Positions 17,113-25,252 of a stretch of 64,000 nt of DNA are shown here, one piece after another. The DNA comes from Wocania_A sp965224845. Its GTDB lineage: Bacteria > Bacteroidota > Bacteroidia > Flavobacteriales > Flavobacteriaceae. Below the pieces are notes generated by a model that saw only the letters and a program-made list of their open reading frames with translations, did not search any database and had not been told where the DNA came from. Both the position numbers and the translations under genes were made by a program. How positions within the stretch are numbered: the stretch's first letter is position 1; each line of letters opens with the position of its first letter. The stretch covers positions 62,001 to 126,000 of the forward strand of contig CBDDAJ010000013.1 in the NCBI GenBank assembly GCA_965224845.1. The letters are read 5' to 3'.

Positions 17113-18036
17113 CCCCCATTTTAGAGTGTTAAGAGCTTCTATACATCCTTGTTCTAGTGAAGTCATAAGTTTTGAGTAATTAGAGTTATTTTTAAAAATA
17201 CTTGATAGTTCAGAAAAAATATCAATCTGATTTGTTTTGTTAAATGTGTTTTTGAAAGGGTTGTTTATAAGATCATTTTTTTCGATTTGATAATGGTCAA
17301 ATAAAAAGTCTGAAAATAATTCGTAAGCTTTGTAGAACAAACCTCTTGGTGAAGATTCTCTTGGGTTTCCAATAAAAAATACTGAACCTTTTTCATAAAT
17401 AATACCAGTCAGTGAGGTCTTATTATTAATTGCATTAACAATGTCATTGGAATTATTAAAGGATATTCTAACGTTTTTAGTTTTAGGTTCTATTATTCTT
17501 AATGAAATTGTATTATTTGATAAAATGTTGTTTAAAAAGGTATTTGAGTCTTCATTTAATTCACAAAACATTCCTGCAGTTAAATATCTTAAGAAATTTT
17601 TGTTATCTATACCTGCAGGTATTGGGAATTTATCTAATAAATAATGAACTATAAAATTTAGTGATATTTCCGAATTTGAATATTCAACATATTGTTGAAT
17701 TAATGAAATTGCACTTACAGCTTTAAATCCATCATTTAAAATTTGGTTATTATTATCGATTATAAGTGCTTTTCTAATCAAATAAGAAAAATAACCAAAG
17801 TCAGAATGAATTGGATTGTCATTTCTTAAAGAATCAAATGCATCATTAGAACCTGTTAATGGCAGTTTTAAAACTCCTATTTTATAAAATTCATTGGCAC
17901 GAGTAGGATTGTCTGAACCAGTTGTGCCTAGAATAGTGTTTACATCACTAATATTTGATGTAAGTTTTTTTGATAAAAAATCCTCACTCCAATCAACCCA
18001 TTTATCCAATAGAGTGTCGAGATAGCTATATATCAT
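17101..18036 (-). CDS. N-terminal part of McrB-like protein, target-recognition candidate
   Basis: As read, a 311-residue ORF of no family I recognise. It is best understood as the N-terminal domain of the McrB-like motor that follows in another frame after CCCCC at 17113-17117. In McrB-type proteins this part reads the modified or specific DNA site. Seen: GTTGSDNPTRANEFYKIGVLKLPLTGS, a helical middle (FKAVSAISLIQQYVEY, LDKFPIPAGIDNKNFLRYLTAGMFCEL), and a beta-rich stretch FFIGNPRESSPRGLFYKAYELF before the linker to the motor. It overlaps the upstream methyltransferase gene by 11 bases, as is usual in tight operons. Confidence 0.7.
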   Translation of the reverse strand: MIYSYLDTLLDKWVDWSEDFLSKKLTSNISDVNTILGTTGSDNPTRANEFYKIGVLKLPLTGSNDAFDSLRNDNPIHSDFGYFSYLIRKALIIDNNNQILNDGFKAVSAISLIQQYVEYSNSEISLNFIVHYLLDKFPIPAGIDNKNFLRYLTAGMFCELNEDSNTFLNNILSNNTISLRIIEPKTKNVRISFNNSNDIVNAINNKTSLTGIIYEKGSVFFIGNPRESSPRGLFYKAYELFSDFLFDHYQIEKNDLINNPFKNTFNKTNQIDIFSELSSIFKNNSNYSKLMTSLEQGCIEALNTLKWGKQD

Positions 18037-19321
18037 TTTTTAATATTATTACATATTCATATTTTATTTTTCCTCCACTTCCATTTCTCGGAATAGAAGT
18101 TCTATGATCTTTAATTGGATACTTATAGTAGCCAAACCAATTAAACCCAGTTTTTTCAGCAATTTCAGCAATAATTTTGTGAGTTGGAATCTCAATGCCA
18201 TTAATCACATTATCACCAATAATCATATGGTACTCACCTTGTTTGATCAAAGATTTTTTTACTGAATTGAGGTTTTTATATATATCATTAAAATATGCTA
18301 AACAGTTTTTAGCTATATTAATGTTCGATGTTTTAGATGACTCTTTTGGGTTCTCGACCAATTTTTTAAAATAAGGATCAAAAGTCTCACTAACTATTTC
18401 AGTTATTTCTTGTTCACGTCTTTTTTGATGGCCAACTTGTTTAAGTCTTAATTGTTCTATATCTGAATTTACCAATGTGCCAACCCAAGAACTTTCAATC
18501 TTTATTATTTGTGTATAATCAAATGCATTTAAATATGGAGGAGAAGTAATTGCTAAATGAATTTTATTATCAATTGTATTGAAATTTGTTGCATCAAAAC
18601 CTACCCAATTTATCTCCTGTAAATTATTTGAATTAGAATTTTTCTGTGATAAAGCTTTTAAATGTGCTTTAAAACTATATTCAAATGATTCATCAACTGG
18701 TTTTATTTTCTTTTCATACTTTGAAGATATATATGGTTTAGTAGATTGCCTTTCCATTTTTGATGCTGGTTTTATACAATCAGCAAAAGCGATCTTAAAA
18801 AACTTTAAATATTTCTCGTTTGTAATATTTTCATATATATAAGATTTCAACTTTAATAAATCATTGAAAGTTGAATCATCAAACCAATACTCTACATTTT
18901 TTAGATCAGGATAATACTTTTTAATTGGTCTTTGATTTTTCCAATTATTGACTATTTCATTATAATTTTCTAATATTTCTTCTTGTTCTTTACTTGAAAA
19001 TTTTGCCACACTTACTTCTGCTATCAAGCGAGCAAAAGGATCCATTTCAGTTCCATAAATTCGACAATTCAAATTAGTAGCTTCAACAGCTGTTGTACCA
19101 GAACCCATAAATGGATCAAGAATGTTAAGTTCCTTATTATTTTTTTTATTCGATAAAATAGTTGCTCTAGGAACCAAGAAAATACTTCTGGCAGGATAAC
19201 GATTATATACACGATTTCCATATTGCTTCAATTTTCTTGTACTAGGAAACAATATAGTGTCATCCCAACCTAAAGAATAAGGATCGTATAACCCTTCATT
19301 ATCTGTTTTTTTTATTTCCAT
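18026..19321 (-). CDS. DNA methyltransferase 2 (SPPY amino-methyltransferase)
   Basis: Predicted SAM-dependent DNA methyltransferase acting on an exocyclic amino group (N4-cytosine or N6-adenine). Motif I DPFMGSGTT is at residues 69-77 and catalytic motif IV TSPPY at 259-263, with about 180 residues between them that may hold the target-recognition part. The C-terminal IIGDNVINGIEIPTHKI resembles the corresponding VVGNSVYAGLPIATD of the neighbour. 431 residues. Its start overlaps the upstream methyltransferase by 10 bases. As the second of two similar enzymes it probably protects the other strand of an asymmetric site. Confidence 0.85.
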   Translation of the reverse strand: MEIKKTDNEGLYDPYSLGWDDTILFPSTRKLKQYGNRVYNRYPARSIFLVPRATILSNKKNNKELNILDPFMGSGTTAVEATNLNCRIYGTEMDPFARLIAEVSVAKFSSKEQEEILENYNEIVNNWKNQRPIKKYYPDLKNVEYWFDDSTFNDLLKLKSYIYENITNEKYLKFFKIAFADCIKPASKMERQSTKPYISSKYEKKIKPVDESFEYSFKAHLKALSQKNSNSNNLQEINWVGFDATNFNTIDNKIHLAITSPPYLNAFDYTQIIKIESSWVGTLVNSDIEQLRLKQVGHQKRREQEITEIVSETFDPYFKKLVENPKESSKTSNINIAKNCLAYFNDIYKNLNSVKKSLIKQGEYHMIIGDNVINGIEIPTHKIIAEIAEKTGFNWFGYYKYPIKDHRTSIPRNGSGGKIKYEYVIILKNDI

Positions 19322-20619
19322 TTAAGTATTATTAAACTTTCTCTTAAAAATTTTTTATCCTCGTTTCTTATTATTTTTAGTTGTTGAGAAGAAGGTGTTA
19401 AGGTTCTGTAGGATTCTATTTCAATAAGTTCATAACCCAATTTTACAGCAATTTCCGAAACTAAAATATCTGTAGCAATTGGAAGACCTGCATAAACACT
19501 ATTACCTACAACAATTCCAATTGTAGCACCTTTGTTTAAATTTGGGATTAGCTCAAATAGTACTTTGCCCATATCTGAAAAATAACCTACTAGCATTTGA
19601 GGTATTTTTTTATCCCATAATTTGCAATTAGTCAAATACTGTGTTATTTCATTCTCCACTAAATTATGACCATAATTAATATGTCTTGGATTCCATTTAT
19701 AATGTACGTGACTGATAACAGAATTTTCTCTAAAGTCTTTCTGGTCTTTTTTTTCTTTAAAAAAATTACCAAACCATAGTTCAACCAAATATACTTTACT
19801 ATAGTCAAAACAGTTAGCATAAGGAGGTGAGGTGATCACGATATCTGCTTTTTTTTCTATTTCATATTTGTTAAATGAACTTTGATAATATATTTTGGAT
19901 TTAGATTTATTTTTGTTTTTACTTATATCATCAATAAATTCATTTATTTTTAATGAAATTTTTTCTTTTAATTCTTCAATTGTTTCAATAGATTCAAAAT
20001 TCTTTTTTCTTTTAACTCCGTTTCCATCTTTCCTATGTGTAGAAATTTTTTCGAGATTGGTTAATAGTGCAAGATTGAAAAGATTTAAAGTTTTAGTTGA
20101 CTTTAAGTTATCAATCCAATTTTGCGTTTTTAATATAAGTTCGAGTGTTTTGTTATCAAAGTAATTTACTACAGTTTCATTATTTGGAGGAATGGCCTTT
20201 TTTATAAGTTTACTATCATTAAATTCAACTAAACTATTTTTTAAATTTTCTAGGTCTTTTAAACTATATTTTGTGTTTTTAATAGTTGATATATAATTGC
20301 TTAAAGGATTTATATCATTTGAGTAAGCACTATATCCTTGTAAAGAGCTTTCTAAAACTGTTGTGCCAATACCACCAAAAGGATCAAAAATTACTGGATT
20401 TGAGGAGGTTTTAAATCTTTTAATAAAATCGCTAACAAAAACAGGAGAGAAACCCTCTTTATATGTGAACCAACGATGAATTGCCTTGGTTTTTGCTTGT
20501 TTAAAATTAACAGGAGTATCAAATTGTTTTTCATTAATGACAAGGATTGGATTGTTTAATTCAAAACGATTATAATAATCAGTTATAGTGTTTATATCAA
20601 TTGTCTTTTCTAATATCAT
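19312..20619 (-). CDS. DNA methyltransferase 1 (SPPY amino-methyltransferase)
   Basis: Predicted modification enzyme of the restriction-modification island. Motif I DPFGGIGTT at residues 79-87 binds SAM; motif IV TSPPYANCFDY at 263 onward is the catalytic amino-methylation motif. Overall plan and motif order match the downstream methyltransferase, although the sequences have diverged widely, so an old duplication is likely. 435 residues. It starts 3 bases after the stop of the small XRE gene, which points to co-transcription under that regulator. Base (adenine or cytosine) cannot be decided from the motif alone. Confidence 0.85.
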   Translation of the reverse strand: MILEKTIDINTITDYYNRFELNNPILVINEKQFDTPVNFKQAKTKAIHRWFTYKEGFSPVFVSDFIKRFKTSSNPVIFDPFGGIGTTVLESSLQGYSAYSNDINPLSNYISTIKNTKYSLKDLENLKNSLVEFNDSKLIKKAIPPNNETVVNYFDNKTLELILKTQNWIDNLKSTKTLNLFNLALLTNLEKISTHRKDGNGVKRKKNFESIETIEELKEKISLKINEFIDDISKNKNKSKSKIYYQSSFNKYEIEKKADIVITSPPYANCFDYSKVYLVELWFGNFFKEKKDQKDFRENSVISHVHYKWNPRHINYGHNLVENEITQYLTNCKLWDKKIPQMLVGYFSDMGKVLFELIPNLNKGATIGIVVGNSVYAGLPIATDILVSEIAVKLGYELIEIESYRTLTPSSQQLKIIRNEDKKFLRESLIILKWK

Positions 20620-20622
20620 ATT

Positions 20623-20820
20623 TTAGATTGATTCAACATTAACTAATAGTTCTTTAGCTTCAACATTTAAGATTTTCGCAATCTTGTACAAATCTTCTAA
20701 ACTCGGTTGTCTTTTGTTTTGAGCGTATGAGTGTACCATATTGTAACTCTTTCCTAATTGTTCAGCCAACCAGACTTGTTTTATACCTTTTTGTTCTAAA
20801 ACCTCTTTTATTCGGTTCAT
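20623..20820 (-). CDS. XRE-family regulator of the restriction-modification operon
   Basis: 65-residue helix-turn-helix protein (lambda-repressor type): GIKQVWLAEQLGKSYNMVHSYAQ forms the HTH, followed by PSLEDLYKIAKILNV. It is the first gene of the operon, separated by 3 bases from the first methyltransferase. Size and position match controller (C) proteins of restriction-modification systems, which delay restriction until DNA is methylated. Two palindromes lie 22-68 bases before its start codon and are candidate binding sites. Whether it represses or activates is unknown. Confidence 0.87.
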   Translation of the reverse strand: MNRIKEVLEQKGIKQVWLAEQLGKSYNMVHSYAQNKRQPSLEDLYKIAKILNVEAKELLVNVESI

Positions 20821-20841
20821 TTTGAATCTTTTTTAATTCAG

Positions 20842-20888
20842 TTTACTAAAGTAAATAACATTTTTAATATACTCACTAAATGAGTATA
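20842..20888. promoter_or_regulatory. Two palindromic operator candidates for the XRE regulator
   Basis: Site A: TTTACT-AA-AGTAAA at 20842-20855. Site B: perfect 8-bp arms at 20868-20875 and 20881-20888 around CTAAA, core ATACTCACTAAATGAGTAT. Both share ACTAAA and sit between the XRE start codon (20820) and upstream DNA, 26 bases centre to centre apart within about one to three helical turns. This is the arrangement of C-protein operators. Confidence 0.6.
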
Positions 20889-21333
20889 AAGATTATCATT
20901 TGGTTTCAGTATGAGGTAGGAAGAAGCAAGCTCTTTTTATTTTGTGAGGTACGAACAAAATGAAATGTGCTTGACTGTGCGGTTAGTTTTCAGAGCTTGT
21001 GTACAACTTTAATGATATACCCCATTTTAATGACTTATATCTACCGATACAGAAACAAGTTCAGCACAGGTAAGCGAAGTTAGAATGTTCTTAGCAAAGC
21101 ACCAATACGTAGTTGTACGTATTTTTATCAAGAAGAATTCCTCGATGCGTTGTGTCGAGGTTTCCGTTGAAATTGTCATTCCCGTAAAAACGGGAATCTA
21201 AATAACAAAATTTCGATTTTTAACCCTAAGGTCAGAATGAAACGAGTGAAATACCCCTATGGCGCTGCCTCGGGGATGTTCGTAACAAGAAATTTTTTAT
21301 TGCGTTTTCTTGCAATAAAATCAGAAACAAATT
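20889..21333. other. Gene-free region right of the restriction island
   Basis: No gene is seen. It contains TTGTGTACAACTTTAA at 20997-21012 (identical to 49303-49318), a repeat GATACAGAAACAAGTTCAGC at 21046-21065 that recurs inverted near 46920-46944, a hairpin AATACGTA-GTTG-TACGTATT followed by T (21104-21126), a short stem CCTCGA/TCGAGG (21140-21160), and a REP-like hairpin ATTCCCGTAAAAACGGGAAT (21178-21197). The density of repeats suggests a junction formed by past insertions. Confidence 0.6.
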
Positions 21334-21708
21334 TTATTTTTTGGGTTTCCGTTTAGGTTTACTGGCTTTGGCCAATGGGTTAAAAGCTAAACACAAATCT
21401 ATCCAATAGCTTAAATCATCATCGGTATCAAAACCCTCCGGGGTAACAAAAATATAACCACGCATGGGGCGCCCTGTAAAATCCATGGGTAAGCATTCGG
21501 GTTTTTCCAGTTCCTTTAAATACACGTCTTCACCAATACGAGCCATTAATAAACTATCGCCGTATGTTTTATCAATATGGATCCCGCAAAGCATTTTATG
21601 ATCCACTTTAAAGCACAAACCGCCCATCATTTTTAGTTCATCAAAATGTATGTGTTTGCCTTTTAAATGCTGCCTGATTCTATCTGCTAAAAATTCGTCG
21701 TAAGCCAT
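21334..21708 (-). CDS. TfoX N-terminal domain protein
   Basis: 124-residue protein matching the TfoX/Sxy N-terminal domain: MAYDEFLADRIRQHL, MMGGLCFKVDHKMLCGI, LLMARIGEDVY and MRGYIFVTPEGFDTDDDLSYWIDLCLAFN. In gamma-proteobacteria Sxy/TfoX induces competence, but free-standing N-domain proteins are common in many phyla and their function is not known. It ends in a basic KPKRKPKK tail. Divergent from the symporter gene. Confidence 0.85.
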   Translation of the reverse strand: MAYDEFLADRIRQHLKGKHIHFDELKMMGGLCFKVDHKMLCGIHIDKTYGDSLLMARIGEDVYLKELEKPECLPMDFTGRPMRGYIFVTPEGFDTDDDLSYWIDLCLAFNPLAKASKPKRKPKK

Positions 21709-21781
21709 AAATTATCATTTTAAAACATATTACTAATAAATTTAACCCGTTGTATCTTTTGATTTATTAGGTTAAACTAAA

Positions 21782-21836
21782 TGTCAGTTCGAGTGATTTT
21801 CATTCATAAAAATGAATAAATTCAATCGAATTGACA
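21782..21836. repeat. Nested inverted-repeat element
   Basis: Arms 21782-21797 and 21821-21836 pair at about 14 of 16 positions (TGTCAGTTCGAGTGAT with TTCAATCGAATTGACA), and an inner ATTCAT/ATGAAT pair lies between them. The TGTCAGTTCGAG type of sequence looks like a recurrent intergenic palindrome in Bacteroidota. It sits in the shared upstream region of the TfoX-N and symporter genes. Confidence 0.55.
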
Positions 21837-21898
21837 AATTTTCTTCAAAATGCTACAAGTAAATTTAATACATTTATAGCTTAAACCAACAACACTTT

Positions 21899-23278
21899 AT
21901 GGAACAACTTAAACAACTTACTGCCGATTTTTCCAGTGCAGTATGGGGTTTGCCGTTACTTATACTACTTATTGGTGGCGGTTTGTACTTACTTATTCGC
22001 TCAAAATTTGCAGCCTTTCGTTTGCTTGGTCATGCGGTTCAAGTCCTACGTGGTAAATATGACGACCCTAACGATCCCGGGCAAATAAGTCATTTTCAAG
22101 CCTTAACAACAGCTTTGTCCTCTACCATTGGTATGGGAAATATTGCCGGCGTTGCAGTGGCCATTTCTATTGGTGGTCCGGGGGCCGTATTTTGGATGTG
22201 GGTAAGTGCCATAGTTGGGATGTCTACCAAGTTTTTTACTTCAACATTAGCCATCATGTATAGGGGCAAGGACAGTGCCGGCGAATTACAAGGTGGTCCC
22301 ATGTATTTTATTATGGAAGGCCTGGGAAAAGTCTGGAAACCTCTTGCGCTTATGTTTAGTATTTGTGGTTTAGTGGGGGCATTACCCGTTTTTAATGTCA
22401 ATCAACTCACTCAGGCTGTTAATGATATTTTGCTTAAACCTAATGGAATTGAGGTTGGATTTACATCAAATTTAATCGTTGGAATAGTATTAGTTAGTAT
22501 TACCGGTATTGTTATTCTTGGTGGTTTGGGGCGTATAAGTAAAACAGCATCTAAACTGGTGCCGTCTATGGTACTGCTTTATTTTATATCTGTACTGATT
22601 ATTTTAATTGTAAATATTGATGTGGTGCCTAAATATTTTGCAATGATCTTTACTGATGCTTTTGCAGCCAATAATTTTAAAGGCGATGCTTTTTTTGGAG
22701 GGCTTGTTGGCGGATTGATATTACTCGGAATTAAGCGCGGGGCTTTTTCAAACGAAGCCGGTATTGGTACAGCGCCATTAGCCCATGGTGCAGCTAAAAC
22801 CGATGAGCCGGTTCGCGAAGGTTTAGTGGCGATGCTAGGACCTGCGATTGATACCTTAATAGTTTGTACGCTTACAGCATTAGCCATTTTAGTAACCGGT
22901 GTTTGGGAAACGACTTCAAATAACGGGGTGAGCCTAACAGCATCTGCTTTTAGTGAAGCTATGCCGGGATATGGGAAATACCTCTTATTAATTTGTATTG
23001 CGGTTTTTAGTGTATCTTCACTGTTTTCGTATTCATATTACGGATCAAAATGTATGTCGTTTTTAATTGGAGCAGATAAAAAACATTATTACAATTACTT
23101 TTATATAGCGAGTATTATTTTAGGCGCTACCACAACCTTAGATATGATGATAAACCTTATTGATGGAGTGTTTGCTTTAATGGCTATTCCAACCATGCTC
23201 GCAACTATTATACTTGCACCAAAAGTTGTAAAGGAATTATCGGCTTATAAAGAACGTTTAAAACAAAATAAATTATGA
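21899..23278 (+). CDS. Alanine/glycine:cation symporter (AGCS family)
   Basis: Sodium-coupled amino acid symporter of the inner membrane. 459 residues with about eleven hydrophobic segments. Family signatures seen: SSTIGMGNIAGVAVAISIGGPGAVFWMW at about 75-102 and SNEAGIGTAPLAHGAAKTDEP at about 285-305. Substrate by family is alanine or glycine with Na+. The DUF4212 gene downstream overlaps its end by 4 bases (ATGA), so these genes are one transcript. Confidence 0.92.
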   Translation: MEQLKQLTADFSSAVWGLPLLILLIGGGLYLLIRSKFAAFRLLGHAVQVLRGKYDDPNDPGQISHFQALTTALSSTIGMGNIAGVAVAISIGGPGAVFWMWVSAIVGMSTKFFTSTLAIMYRGKDSAGELQGGPMYFIMEGLGKVWKPLALMFSICGLVGALPVFNVNQLTQAVNDILLKPNGIEVGFTSNLIVGIVLVSITGIVILGGLGRISKTASKLVPSMVLLYFISVLIILIVNIDVVPKYFAMIFTDAFAANNFKGDAFFGGLVGGLILLGIKRGAFSNEAGIGTAPLAHGAAKTDEPVREGLVAMLGPAIDTLIVCTLTALAILVTGVWETTSNNGVSLTASAFSEAMPGYGKYLLLICIAVFSVSSLFSYSYYGSKCMSFLIGADKKHYYNYFYIASIILGATTTLDMMINLIDGVFALMAIPTMLATIILAPKVVKELSAYKERLKQNKL

Positions 23279-23532
23279 CCAATCAAGGAAAGGCTAAAGC
23301 GTACTGGAAGAAAAATATAAAAATTGTACTTATACTTTTAAGCATCTGGTTTCTGGTATCATTTGGAGCAGGAATTATTTTTAAAGATGCCTTAAACGAA
23401 ATTAAGGTAGGAGGATTTAAACTGGGATTCTGGTTTGCACAGCAGGGGTCTATGTATGTGTTTGTAATTCTCATTTTTGTATATGTTCGCTTAATGAATA
23501 AATTAGATAAAAAGTATGGTTATGATGCATAG
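23275..23532 (+). CDS. DUF4212 small subunit of a sodium/solute symporter
   Basis: 85-residue membrane protein with two helices (about 16-35 and 50-72), the small subunit that accompanies a large SSS-family symporter. Family features: KAYWKKNIKIVLILLSIWFLVSFG, the conserved GFKLGFWFAQQGSMYVFV and a final DKKYGYD. It overlaps its large partner gene, whose open frame starts before this stop. Overlap on both sides indicates translational coupling in a three-gene operon. Confidence 0.9.
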   Translation: MTNQGKAKAYWKKNIKIVLILLSIWFLVSFGAGIIFKDALNEIKVGGFKLGFWFAQQGSMYVFVILIFVYVRLMNKLDKKYGYDA

Positions 23533-25252
23533 TGTATTGATGGCAGAACAGGTAAGCGTTCAAAATTGGACCTATATTTTGGTTGGACTAACCTTTGCCT
23601 TATACATTGGTATAGCCATATGGTCCAGAGCAGGTTCCACAAAGGAGTTTTATGTTGCTGGTGGCGGGGTTTCTCCCTTAGCCAACGGGATGGCAACTGC
23701 TGCCGATTGGATGAGTGCAGCGTCGTTTATTTCAATGGCCGGAATCATCTCATTTGCCGGGTACGATGGAGCGGTATATTTAATGGGATGGACCGGGGGT
23801 TATGTGTTACTGGCTTTACTTTTAGCACCCTACTTAAGAAAGTTTGGAAAGTTTACAGTACCGGATTTTATTGGCGATCGCTATTATTCAAATACAGCAC
23901 GATTGGTTGGTGTTATTTGTGCGCTTTTAGTATCGTTTACCTATGTTGCAGGACAAATGAGAGGCGTAGGATTGGTATTTTCCCGCTTTTTAGAGGTTGA
24001 TATAAATACTGGAGTTATAATTGGGATGCTTATCGTATTATTCTATGCGGTTTTAGGTGGCATGAAAGGCATCACTTATACGCAGGTTGCTCAATATTGT
24101 ATTTTAATATTTGCGTTTATGGTACCGGCCATTTTTATTTCTATACAAATGACAGGAAACCCCATTCCGCAATTAGGATTTGGTAGCGCATTAGCCGATG
24201 ATTCCGGAACCTATTTATTAGATAAATTAGACGGATTAAGCACCGATTTAGGTTTTGCAGAATATACCGAAGGCTCAAAATCGTTGTTTGATGTATTTGC
24301 TATTACATTGGCATTAATGGTAGGTACAGCAGGCCTGCCACATGTTATAGTACGCTTTTTTACCGTTAAGCGCGTTAAAGATGCCCGTAAATCGGCCGGA
24401 ATTGCCTTGCTTTTAATTGTTATTTTATATACCACAGCACCGGCAGTATCGGTTTTTGCAAGAACAAATATGATCGAAACGGTTTCTAATCAGCCATATG
24501 CCAATGTTCCGGAATGGTTTAAAAAATGGGAGACAACAAAATTAATAAGGTTTACAGATAAAAATAACGATGGATTAATTCAATATGTAGCAGACCAATC
24601 TAAAAATGAATTGGAGGTAGATAGAGATATTATGGTTTTGGCGAATCCCGAAATTGCTCAATTACCAAATTGGGTTATTGCTTTAGTAGCAGCAGGAGCT
24701 TTAGCAGCAGCATTATCTACTGCAGCAGGCTTATTACTGGTTATATCGGCTTCGGTGTCTCATGACTTAATTAAGAAAATGATAAACCCAAAGATCTCTG
24801 AAAAAGGCGAATTGGTAGCAGCACGATTATCGGCAGTAGTGGCGGTTTGTGTGGCCGGTTATTTTGGTATTAATCCACCGGGATTTGTTGCAGCAACTGT
24901 AGCATTGGCATTCGGGTTAGCAGCAGCGTCATTTTTTCCCGCTATTATTCTGGGGATCTTTTATAAACGCATGAATAAAGAAGGTGCCATTGCCGGTATG
25001 GTTGTAGGGATTACTGCCATGTTGTTATATATGATTAAGTATAAATTAGGTTGGTTTGATGATACGGTACCAGATAAAAGCGAATGGTGGTTTGGTATTT
25101 CTCCCGAAGGTTTTGGTACGGTAGCCATGCTGCTTAACTTTATAGTATCTATTACCATTATGAAGTTTACTAAAGCACCTCCAAAAGACGTTCAGGACAT
25201 TGTTGAAAACATTAGAATCCCAAGCGGAGCAGGGGAAGCAGTAAATCACTAA
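23516..25252 (+). CDS. Sodium/solute symporter large subunit (VC_2705/ActP-like)
   Basis: SSS-family transporter of about 13 membrane segments, 578 residues, likely for acetate or another short monocarboxylate. Seen: FYVAGGGVSPLANGMATAADWMSAASFISMAG near the N-terminus and the substrate/Na+ region GTAGLPHVIVRFFTVK. An insert between the middle helices (KWETTKLIRFTDKNNDGLIQ) is typical of the DUF4212-paired group. The open frame begins at 23516; ATG at 23525 or 23540 (MAEQVSVQNW) are equally possible starts. It ends 4 bases into the convergent PPOX gene. Confidence 0.9.
   Translation: MVMMHSVLMAEQVSVQNWTYILVGLTFALYIGIAIWSRAGSTKEFYVAGGGVSPLANGMATAADWMSAASFISMAGIISFAGYDGAVYLMGWTGGYVLLALLLAPYLRKFGKFTVPDFIGDRYYSNTARLVGVICALLVSFTYVAGQMRGVGLVFSRFLEVDINTGVIIGMLIVLFYAVLGGMKGITYTQVAQYCILIFAFMVPAIFISIQMTGNPIPQLGFGSALADDSGTYLLDKLDGLSTDLGFAEYTEGSKSLFDVFAITLALMVGTAGLPHVIVRFFTVKRVKDARKSAGIALLLIVILYTTAPAVSVFARTNMIETVSNQPYANVPEWFKKWETTKLIRFTDKNNDGLIQYVADQSKNELEVDRDIMVLANPEIAQLPNWVIALVAAGALAAALSTAAGLLLVISASVSHDLIKKMINPKISEKGELVAARLSAVVAVCVAGYFGINPPGFVAATVALAFGLAAASFFPAIILGIFYKRMNKEGAIAGMVVGITAMLLYMIKYKLGWFDDTVPDKSEWWFGISPEGFGTVAMLLNFIVSITIMKFTKAPPKDVQDIVENIRIPSGAGEAVNH

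Noticed and set aside
14518..20820. BREX, DISARM or Type I restriction system
   Set aside because: No PglZ, BrxC/L, DrmA/B, HsdR or HsdS-like protein is present. The motor has the McrB MNTSDQS signature and the nuclease has an McrC/LlaJI-like DxK core.
21104..21126. Terminator for a plus-strand gene
   Set aside because: The hairpin has a T-run, but no plus-strand gene lies upstream of it within the region; it is listed only as part of the gene-free block.
23566..24000. Plus-strand open frame of 144 codons inside the symporter gene
   Set aside because: It is a shifted-frame shadow of the SSS symporter; the composition (rich in Cys and Trp) is unlike a real protein.
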